Assembly: GCA_024330945.1 (NCBI GenBank)
Contig: JANDJJ010000015.1
Coordinates: 1 to 34,245, forward strand
Reading direction: 5' to 3'
Origin: Nitrospira sp.
GTDB lineage: Bacteria; Nitrospirota; Nitrospiria; Nitrospirales; Nitrospiraceae
DNA length: 34,245 bases
Part shown: piece by piece, positions 16,849-23,232 of the stretch
Layout of the letters: each line of letters starts with the position of its first letter
Position numbering within the stretch: the first letter of the stretch is position 1
Translations under genes and position numbers: made by a program
Notes under the pieces: model-generated
Databases searched by the model: none
Told to the model about the DNA's origin: nothing
What the model saw: the letters and a program-made list of their open reading frames with translations, nothing else

Positions 16849-17397
16849 ATGCGGCACGCGGGATACGTCGGAACAGTCGGAACGGTGATCATCGCCATGC
16901 TGTTTGCATCGGGTTGCGCCAGTCAATCAGGGTCGGGAAAGGGCGCCAACCGCGCGGGCCGTGCGGAACGTATCGCGCAGCAGCCGATCAAGGAAGTCGA
17001 TCGCAGCCTGGTCGCCAAGGCAAGCCAGGGCGACGTGGCAGGGGAAGGCGCGTCGGGCTTATCCCGTGAATCCTTGCAGGACATTCTCTTCGACTTTGAT
17101 CGGGATGTCCTGCGACCGGATGCGCTGACCGCGTTGGATTTGAACGCCAAGCGGCTGAGACAAGACCATGTCGCCCACGTCGTCCTCGAAGGCCGCGGCG
17201 ACGAAGTGGGAACGTCCGCCTATAATCTCGTCTTGGGAGAGCGCCGGGCCAGAAGCGTGAAAAACTATCTCCAGGAGTTGGGGCTGGCCGTCGATCTCAA
17301 GACCACGAGCTACGGGAAGGATCGTCCCCTGTGTGTTGAACACACGAGCGAATGCATGCAGAGAAACCGGAGCGTTCGCTTCGTCGTCAAGGACTAG
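16849..17397 (+). CDS. pal: Peptidoglycan-associated OmpA-family lipoprotein (Pal-like)
   Basis: 182 aa. The signal peptide (about 1-22) ends in ASGC, giving a lipidated Cys23. A Gly/Ala/Arg-rich linker precedes the OmpA-C domain (about 72-180): LQDILFDFDRDVLRP, then GRGDEVGTSAYNLVLGERRARSVKNYL, which closely parallels the peptidoglycan (mDAP) binding segment of E. coli Pal ([20 protein letters not shown]). Two Cys (C162, C169) near the end may form a disulphide. It anchors the outer membrane to the cell wall. A strong GAGGAGG-type ribosome-binding site precedes the ATG. It starts 33 bp after the DUF255-AKR gene and may be cotranscribed with it. No tolB, tolA or cpoB is adjacent. Confidence 0.88.
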   Translation: MRHAGYVGTVGTVIIAMLFASGCASQSGSGKGANRAGRAERIAQQPIKEVDRSLVAKASQGDVAGEGASGLSRESLQDILFDFDRDVLRPDALTALDLNAKRLRQDHVAHVVLEGRGDEVGTSAYNLVLGERRARSVKNYLQELGLAVDLKTTSYGKDRPLCVEHTSECMQRNRSVRFVVKD

Positions 17398-17481
17398 CGC
17401 CTTCACCGGGTCACGGCTGATCCGCTCGAACCGTCTCCCCGGGTTGCGCCCGCTTGTAACACAACCTTAATGTGTCCGTGC

Positions 17482-17510
17482 TTGACAGGCGGGCGCTCGT
17501 TCTTTAGGGT
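17482..17510 (+). promoter_or_regulatory. Promoter of the ppx-tmk-tmk operon
   Basis: A perfect TTGACA (17482-17487), a 17-bp spacer and TAGGGT (17505-17510) lie 45 bp upstream of the ppx start. The -35 matches fully; the -10 is GC-rich (3/6). The -10 hexamer and most of the -35 are shared with the element before the DUF255-AKR gene. Confidence 0.5.
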
Positions 17511-17554
17511 TCGGTCAGGGTTGTGCCGACGCCATCGTAGAGGCTGTTCCCGCA

Positions 17555-19105
17555 GTGGCTAAACTCGCCGTCATCGACATCGGGACCAATTCCATCCACA
17601 TGGTGCTGGCCGAAATCCTGCCCGACGCCGGGTACAAAATCATCGACCGTTTCAAAGACGTCACCCGCCTGGGCGATGGAGCCTTCGCCGCAAGACGACT
17701 ATCCGACGAGGCGATGGCGCGGGCGTTGTCGATTCTCAAAACGCTCGTCACCCTTGCCCGCAACAAAGGATTCGACCGGATGGCGGCGGTCGCAACCAGC
17801 GCGGTGCGCGAGGCACGCAACGGCGGCGAGTTCGTCAGCATGGTCAAGGAACATACCGGATTGACCGTTCGCGTCATCAGCGGAACGGAAGAAGCGAGGC
17901 TGATTTATTTGGGAGTCAAGAACAGCATCGCGCTTCCGGAGAAGCCGGCGCTGATCGTCGACGTCGGAGGAGGCTCGGTGGAACTGATCGCGGGCAACCG
18001 GGAGAGAATGCTGCACGCCAAAAGCCTCAAATTGGGCGCCATCAGATTGGCGGATCAGTTCCTTTCAAAAACGCCCCCTCCTGCGCCCATGCTGCGCGTG
18101 CTCGAAGAGACGGTGACGAATCAGATCCGGGCGGCGATCGACACGTTTCCGACCAAACAATTCGATTGGCTGGTGGCGACCTCCGGTATGGCCGGCAATC
18201 TCGCCGAAGTGATTCACATCAAACAAACCGGCCGGCCGCTGCCTCAGCACAATCTTGCCACAGTCTCACTCAAAGATCTGCGATCGTTGGAAACGGAATT
18301 GGCACGGTCTTCGCTGAGAGCGCGATTGGCGATCCCGGGCCTGGACCCCAAACGCGCCGACACGCTGCTGCCGGCCGCCGTCGTGCTCCGATGCCTGATG
18401 GAACTGCTGGGCCTGAACGCAATGACGCTCTGCGACAAGGCCATCCGCGAAGGCGTGATTTACGATTTCATCGTCCGCCATCGTGAGGGGCTGGAAGCGG
18501 AGCGGGAAATCCCCGACGTACGCCGCCGAAGCGTGATGCGCCTGGTCCGGCGTTGTCGAGCGCCCGAGGTTCATTCGCTTCAAGTGGCGGCGCTGGCCCT
18601 TCGCCTCTTCGATCAAACGCGACCGTGGCATCGGCTCGGGCAACAGGAACGCGATTGGCTCGAGTACGCCGCCATGCTGCACGATATCGGCTATCTCATC
18701 AACGCGCGCCAACACCATAAGCACGCCTACTATTTGATCAGACACAGCGATCTGGAAGGATTTACCGCTTCTGAAATCGAGGTGATGGCCAACGTCGCCC
18801 GCTATCACCGCCGCGCTCTGCCCTCCATCAAGCATCAGGGATTCGAGCGCCTGTCCCCAGCCCTGCGCCGCGTGGTGAAGATTTTGTCCTCCTTGCTGCG
18901 CATCGCGGACGGACTCGATCGAACCCATTTCTCTGTTGTTCATACGTTGAATGTAAAGCTCGGAAAAACTACGTCGATTGAAGCCGCGATCTCGGGCGAC
19001 GCGGAAATGGAGCTTTGGGCGGCCAAGAACCGTTCCGACTTGTTCGAACAGGTCTTCCGTCGCACCGTCCGGTTTTCGGAAGTCCCGCAAGGAGTATCTC
19101 TCTGA
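17555..19105 (+). CDS. ppx: Exopolyphosphatase/pppGpp phosphatase (Ppx/GppA) with C-terminal HD domain
   Basis: 516 aa; GTG start, since no ATG lies close upstream. The ASKHA-fold phosphatase half (about 1-305) has VIDIGTNSIHMVLAE, AVATSAVREARN, SGTEEARLIYLGV, LIVDVGGGSVELIAG and KLGAIRL, all typical of Ppx/GppA. The C-terminal half (about 320-480) is an HD-type helical domain with EYAAMLHDIGYLI and a His-rich HHKHAYYLI segment, as in full-length Ppx/GppA. It releases phosphate from polyphosphate and/or removes the 5'-phosphate of pppGpp; the two activities cannot be told apart by eye. Its stop overlaps the next gene (TGATG), so expression is coupled to the first TMP-kinase-like gene. Confidence 0.92.
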   Translation: MAKLAVIDIGTNSIHMVLAEILPDAGYKIIDRFKDVTRLGDGAFAARRLSDEAMARALSILKTLVTLARNKGFDRMAAVATSAVREARNGGEFVSMVKEHTGLTVRVISGTEEARLIYLGVKNSIALPEKPALIVDVGGGSVELIAGNRERMLHAKSLKLGAIRLADQFLSKTPPPAPMLRVLEETVTNQIRAAIDTFPTKQFDWLVATSGMAGNLAEVIHIKQTGRPLPQHNLATVSLKDLRSLETELARSSLRARLAIPGLDPKRADTLLPAAVVLRCLMELLGLNAMTLCDKAIREGVIYDFIVRHREGLEAEREIPDVRRRSVMRLVRRCRAPEVHSLQVAALALRLFDQTRPWHRLGQQERDWLEYAAMLHDIGYLINARQHHKHAYYLIRHSDLEGFTASEIEVMANVARYHRRALPSIKHQGFERLSPALRRVVKILSSLLRIADGLDRTHFSVVHTLNVKLGKTTSIEAAISGDAEMELWAAKNRSDLFEQVFRRTVRFSEVPQGVSL

Positions 19106-19854
19106 TGACGGCGCAAGATCAGGTGAAATCGCCCCCCCACCCCTATCCGGGGAAACTCATCATCGTCGAGGGCATCGATGGGTCGGGGAAAAGCACGCAG
19201 TTGCTCCTCCTGCACAAGTGGCTCGAGGCGAAGGGCCACAAGGTGTTTTTCACCGAGTGGAATTCGTCGGATCTGGTCAAGGACACGACGAAGCGGGGCA
19301 AAAAGACGAAGAGCCTCACGCCGACGACGTTCAGCCTGCTCCATGCCGCGGATTTCGCGAGCCGGCTGTACCATCACATTCTCCCTCCGCTGAAAGCCGG
19401 CATGCTCGTCTTGGCGGACCGCTACATGTACACGGCGTTCGCACGCGACGTGGTCCGCGGCGTGTCAAGGGAATGGATCAGAAAACTCTACGCGTTCGCC
19501 ATCAAGCCCGACATGGCCTTTTATTACAACGTCCCGATCGAGGTGGCGATCTCCCGGCTCGTACACGGAACGCGCGGCCAGTTCAAATATTACGAAGCCG
19601 GCATGGATCTGAACCTCAGTCCGGACATCACGGAGAGCTTCAGATTGTTTCAATCGCGCATCCTGGCCGAGTACGACAAGATCGTCGATGAGTTCGGCCT
19701 GCTCACCATGGACGCGACCGAAGACATCGAAACGCAACAGGAGCGGATGAGAAAGCTAGTCGAAGACGCCCTGCGGGGCTATAAACCTAGACGAGGAACC
19801 TATGGGCGACGCACGTTATTTTGGCGACGGTTTGACGTACCTCGATCCGAGTGA
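19105..19854 (+). CDS. tmk: Thymidylate-kinase-like protein 1
   Basis: 249 aa, P-loop nucleoside-monophosphate kinase family. Walker A is GIDGSGKST (residues 23-31); the LADRYMYTAFARD segment carries the conserved DR[YH] of TMP kinases, and a GMDLNLSPDITESFRLFQ segment follows in the lid/base region. TMP kinases phosphorylate dTMP to dTDP; whether this copy does so is unproven, since it is longer than usual (about 210 aa) and paired with a paralog. The ATG shares its A with the ppx stop and AAGGAG lies upstream. The 3' end (residues about 233-249) runs over the start of the second copy by 53 nt and its last residues look unlike the family. Confidence 0.85.
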   Translation: MTAQDQVKSPPHPYPGKLIIVEGIDGSGKSTQLLLLHKWLEAKGHKVFFTEWNSSDLVKDTTKRGKKTKSLTPTTFSLLHAADFASRLYHHILPPLKAGMLVLADRYMYTAFARDVVRGVSREWIRKLYAFAIKPDMAFYYNVPIEVAISRLVHGTRGQFKYYEAGMDLNLSPDITESFRLFQSRILAEYDKIVDEFGLLTMDATEDIETQQERMRKLVEDALRGYKPRRGTYGRRTLFWRRFDVPRSE

Positions 19855-20524
19855 TCTGAAGGGGAAACTCATCGCCATCGAAGGGACGGACGGCGTCGGA
19901 CGATCGACGCACGTCGAGATGTTACAGGAATGGCTGGAGGTGCAGGGCTACGGCGTGGTGACGACCGGCTGGACCAGGTCGAACCTCATGTCCAAAACCA
20001 TCGAAGCAGCCAAGGCGGGCAACATCCTCGATCGCTGGTCCCTCAGCCTGCTCTATGCGACCGACTTCGCCGATCGCCTGGAGCATCAAATCATCCCGGC
20101 GCTGCGATCCGGCTTCGTCGTGCTGTCGGACCGATACATCTACACCGCCTTCGCGCGCGACGTCGTGCGGAGCGGAGATCGGAAATGGATTCGCGACGTC
20201 TTCGGATTTGCGCTGATTCCGGACCTCGTGTGCTACCTTCGCATCGACGTCGACACCCTCGCGCTGCGGGTGATCGAAACCACCGGCATGAACTACTGGG
20301 AGTCCGGTATGGATTTGAGACTCGGCGCCGATCTGTACGACAGTTTCAAAAAATACCAGTCGCTGATGATCGAAGAGTTCGACAAAATGGCGGAGGAGTT
20401 CGGCTTTAACGTCGTCGACGCCAGAAAGTCGCCCGAAGAGATCCAGGAAGAGCTGCGAAGCTACATCCTGCCCGTCTTGCGGAATTCCAAACGGACGACA
20501 ACCTTGGAACCCACCGGAGCCTAG
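19802..20524 (+). CDS. Thymidylate-kinase-like protein 2 (Walker A Lys replaced by Arg)
   Basis: 240 aa, clearly paralogous to the gene before it: GKLIAIEGTDGVGRST against GKLIIVEGIDGSGKST, LSDRYIYTAFARDVVR against LADRYMYTAFARDVVR, and GMDLRLGADLYDSFKKYQ against GMDLNLSPDITESFRLFQ. The Walker A Lys is Arg34 here, a change expected to weaken or abolish phosphoryl transfer, so this copy may be a regulatory or structural partner. GAGG precedes the ATG at 19802; that start lies within the upstream gene (53-nt overlap). A start inside the overlap (TTG at 19831) cannot be excluded. It is the last gene of the ppx operon, 20 bp from the convergent sixA. Confidence 0.83.
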   Translation: MGDARYFGDGLTYLDPSDLKGKLIAIEGTDGVGRSTHVEMLQEWLEVQGYGVVTTGWTRSNLMSKTIEAAKAGNILDRWSLSLLYATDFADRLEHQIIPALRSGFVVLSDRYIYTAFARDVVRSGDRKWIRDVFGFALIPDLVCYLRIDVDTLALRVIETTGMNYWESGMDLRLGADLYDSFKKYQSLMIEEFDKMAEEFGFNVVDARKSPEEIQEELRSYILPVLRNSKRTTTLEPTGA

Positions 20525-20544
20525 CGGACGAACGTCCCCATCGC

Positions 20545-21054
20545 CTACGGCTCGCTTCCTCCCAACGTCCGCAAGAGCATCGGCTCAAGCCACCAGCGAA
20601 GCACCCCCTGACCCGGCTTGACGCCGTCCGGCAGATGAATCAGCGCGGCCCCGGCCTTTTTGAAGGGAAAGTTCTTGGTTACTTTCCCGCACAACAGGAG
20701 AGCGGCCGTTTCACTGAGCAGCGGCTCGTGCCCCACACAAATCACGGTCGAGGCCGATTGCAACGACGACAAGAGCGCGACGATCCGCTCCGGCGTCGAG
20801 CCCGGGGTCAGTTCCTCGCGCGTCTCCACTTTCATAGAGGGGCATAAGACGGATCGTATCAGTTTCGCCGTATCATGGGCCCGAACGAACGGACTGCTGA
20901 GCAGGTGAGACGGTTTGCAGTCCAGAGCCGCGAGGCCGGCGGCGGCTCGGAGCACTCGCTTTTTCCCCTTCGGAGTCAACGGACGCTTGTCTTCGCCCCC
21001 TTCCCATTCCTCGGGGCTCACGGCAATTCCATGACGGATCAATAGACAGTCCAT
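20545..21054 (-). CDS. sixA: SixA-type phosphohistidine phosphatase
   Basis: 169-aa histidine-phosphatase-superfamily protein. The N-terminus MDCLLIRHGIA holds the RHG motif with catalytic His8. LLSSPFVRAHDTAKLI supplies the second conserved Arg and ICVGHEPLLSE the second His. The short length and the KRPLTPKGKKRVLRAAAGL segment fit SixA rather than phosphoglycerate mutase. SixA proteins dephosphorylate phosphohistidine, for example on Hpt or PTS proteins. It converges on the ppx-tmk operon. An Hpt protein is encoded in the same window, but about 12 kb away. Confidence 0.9.
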   Translation of the reverse strand: MDCLLIRHGIAVSPEEWEGGEDKRPLTPKGKKRVLRAAAGLAALDCKPSHLLSSPFVRAHDTAKLIRSVLCPSMKVETREELTPGSTPERIVALLSSLQSASTVICVGHEPLLSETAALLLCGKVTKNFPFKKAGAALIHLPDGVKPGQGVLRWWLEPMLLRTLGGSEP

Positions 21055-21208
21055 CGGTCGTTCCCTTCGCGGCGGTTGTCCTCTCAGGCGGACCGCAGTG
21101 TATCACACCGGATCCCCGTCAGTCAGGGAAGAGGGCCACGTGGCAGGGGTTGGAACGTAGTTCGGCCATGGCCGTCGCGCTCCGGACTATGAAGGCCGGC
21201 GATCAGGC

Positions 21209-21712
21209 TTATTTGGAAGTTCCAAGCAGCGTTTGTCGAATTTTCAAGAAACCACCTGCTGGACGGGTTTCGTCCGCTCGGCCTTTTCCGGCGGACGGGC
21301 TGGGTCGTCGGGCACTCAACTGTTCGATACGAGCGGCCACGTCGCGATAGCCGGGGTCTTCCCGCCTGATCCAGCGATAGGCCTCGAGGGTCTCTTCCAT
21401 TCGCCCCAAGAACTCGAGGGTTCGGCCCAAGAGATACAACACCTGAACGGTTTCCTTAGGAGAGCCGGTCGAACAGGCAAGGGCCTTGCGGAAGGCCGTC
21501 ACCGCCTCTTCGCACATACCGTTGACCTTGAAACACAACCCGATTTGTGCGTAGGCCTTGACCGCAAAATCGGGATCGGCCACCGCCAACTCGAACTGAT
21601 CGATCGCCGCCTTATACAAGCCGGCATTTTTCAGCGCCAGCCCCCGTTCGTACCGCTCTGCCGCTGAAATGGCCCCTTGTCCTATTTCGCCCGGCCTTTG
21701 CGCCTCCATCAT
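21209..21712 (-). CDS. TPR-repeat protein
   Basis: 167 aa. Three or so tetratricopeptide repeats cover about residues 18-125: AERYERGLALKNAGLYKAAIDQFELAVADP, AYAQIGLCFKVNGMCEEAVTAFRKALA and VLYLLGRTLEFLGRMEETLEAYRWIRREDP. The C-terminal 35 residues are a Pro/Ser/Arg/Gly-rich tail. There is no signal peptide, so a cytoplasmic scaffold is likely. The start (two Met codons) has no clear ribosome-binding site, so it could be leaderless or start elsewhere. It is divergent from the T2SS operon across a 477-bp gap; a functional link with secretion is possible but unproven. Confidence 0.82.
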   Translation of the reverse strand: MMEAQRPGEIGQGAISAAERYERGLALKNAGLYKAAIDQFELAVADPDFAVKAYAQIGLCFKVNGMCEEAVTAFRKALACSTGSPKETVQVLYLLGRTLEFLGRMEETLEAYRWIRREDPGYRDVAARIEQLSARRPSPSAGKGRADETRPAGGFLKIRQTLLGTSK

Positions 21713-22189
21713 CAGCAGTCCATCATCATATAATAACGAACGTTTCTTCGAATGACTCTTTCCCTTAAGATCGAGCAGAATTCATGCCAGTCAAAATGGG
21801 ACCGGCTTTCCGAATTTTCTGGCAGAGACTCGTAGAATCATTAGAGAAATCAATTTGTTCTGAATTTCTTTTTCCTTCATCTCTGCACGGAGAATTTTTC
21901 TGAACACAGATGACCAACACAGTTCTTGGCACTCCCCGACCACTTTGGAACAGATTCAATCCTGATCACGCTGGCAAAGGAGCCTGCGGGGTTCCCAATT
22001 TTCGTCAAGTTTCCGTTTCATTGCCGGATGAAAAACAAATGGGTCACGAACGATGACGATTCTTGAAGAAGGCACGGTCAACGAGTCAGGTCCCACCATC
22101 CACCACGGGCGTCAAATCGTCTCCCATTTGCATAAGACACCATGAGCAGGTACTATAAGCTTCGTTCCAACACGACTCGCTGAATACCC
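21713..22189. other. Intergenic region upstream of the T2SS operon
   Basis: About 477 bp between the divergent TPR gene and gspC with no credible reading frame. The part from 21770 to 21960 is AT-rich. It should contain the control region of the secretion operon. I see no sigma54 (GG-N10-GC) site and no clear operator dyad. Confidence 0.5.
22128..22156 (+). promoter_or_regulatory. Possible promoter of the gsp operon
   Basis: TTGCAT (22128-22133), a 17-bp spacer and TACTAT (22151-22156) stand 33 bp before the gspC ATG. The matches are moderate (3/6 and 4/6), so this is only the best candidate in the gap. Confidence 0.25.
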
Positions 22190-23059
22190 ATGCACCGTCA
22201 GCCGTTGCGACCGATCGGCATATTGCTTTGCATCGTCGGGGGTGGTCTTCTGGCCGCTCACTCGATCAATGCGTTCGTGGCCGACGCCTTACAGGTCGCC
22301 CCCCTCGCGACCGCCGTTTCCCAAACGCCCAATGGGTCAGAAATCGGGATGACGGTGTCCTATTCCCCGACACGTTACGCTGACGACGTCCGATCCAGCG
22401 GCTTGTTCGCTTTACCCTCCAAACAGGAGCCGCAGAACCACGATGACGGATCACCCACCGCGCCGGTTCGAGCTTCATTGGGGGCTGCCGCCAAAATAAG
22501 CCTGATCGGAGTCGTGATGGGAGACCGAGAAGGAATCTTCGCCATCGTGGAGGAACGGGCCTCCAAGAGCCAGACGCTGTACCGGCTTCATGATTATATT
22601 CCCGACATCGGCGAGGTTTCAGACATTCGGCGGAACGGCATCGTGGTCCGGCAGGGAAATCTGGAAGAGCTGGTCGAATTGACCGCCTCTGAACAACCGT
22701 CCATTCAGGATGCCGGCGCGATCTCGACCTCCGCGGCCATGATGAAAAAGGTCATCGATCGACGGGAAGTGGATCACGCCATGAGCGATTTGCCCAAGCT
22801 CCTGACCCAGGCCCGCGCCGTTCCCCACATGGTCAACGGCGCCATCAACGGGTTTCGGATCGACTATATGGCTCCCGCCAGTTTTTATGAGAAGATCGGC
22901 ATTCGGACGGGCGACATTCTCCAGCGGGTCAACGGTGTCGAGATTCGCGACCCGGGCACGGTGCTGAACTTGCTTCAGCAGTTGAAAAATGAAAACGTCG
23001 TCAAGCTGGATATCGTCCGCAATAATCGACGCGCGACGGTCACATACGAACTGCGCTGA
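22190..23059 (+). CDS. gspC: Type II secretion protein GspC
   Basis: 289-aa inner-membrane component that links the inner-membrane platform to the secretin. A short cytoplasmic N-terminus and one TM helix (about 10-30, IGILLCIVGGGLLAAHSINAF) are followed by a linker and the homology region (about 95-160: ISLIGVVMGDREGIFAIVEERASKSQTLYRLHD..., VVRQGNLEELVEL). A C-terminal PDZ-like domain follows (about 198-289, GFRIDYMAPASFYEKIGIRTGDILQRVNGVEIRDP). This is the full GspC architecture. The homology region normally contacts GspD, which makes the missing gspD next door notable. The ATG has only a weak ribosome-binding site. Confidence 0.9.
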   Translation: MHRQPLRPIGILLCIVGGGLLAAHSINAFVADALQVAPLATAVSQTPNGSEIGMTVSYSPTRYADDVRSSGLFALPSKQEPQNHDDGSPTAPVRASLGAAAKISLIGVVMGDREGIFAIVEERASKSQTLYRLHDYIPDIGEVSDIRRNGIVVRQGNLEELVELTASEQPSIQDAGAISTSAAMMKKVIDRREVDHAMSDLPKLLTQARAVPHMVNGAINGFRIDYMAPASFYEKIGIRTGDILQRVNGVEIRDPGTVLNLLQQLKNENVVKLDIVRNNRRATVTYELR

Positions 23060-23097
23060 CTCCCCTCCGGTCTGTCACCATTACAAGGAGCAAGACG

Positions 23098-23205
23098 ATG
23101 CGGGAAAAGATCGGTCAGCGCCCTGCGGCGTGCTCCCGTTCCACAACGGTCTGGGCCATCTCCGGCATCTCGCAGACACCGCGCGTCCCTCGCGCGATCG
23201 AATAA
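23098..23205 (+). pseudogene. 35-codon reading frame at the gspD position (possible deletion remnant)
   Basis: Between gspC and gspE, where gspD normally sits, AAGGAG is placed 7 nt before an ATG at 23098. The frame stops after 35 codons at 23205, 27 bp before gspE. The start MREKIGQRPAACSRSTTVWA is basic, but the peptide has no secretin domain and no convincing signal peptide. A strong initiation site on such a short frame is what remains if most of a coding sequence is lost. Alternatives are an uncharacterised small protein or a leader peptide. No recognisable GspD sequence is left in any frame, so the link to gspD rests on position only. Confidence 0.4.
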
Positions 23206-23232
23206 GGCGGCGTAATCTCGACCGGCGCTGAC

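Noticed and set aside
21900-22160. Sigma54 promoter before gspC
   Set aside because: The only TGGCAC in the gap (about 21930) is not followed by TTGC at the required distance.
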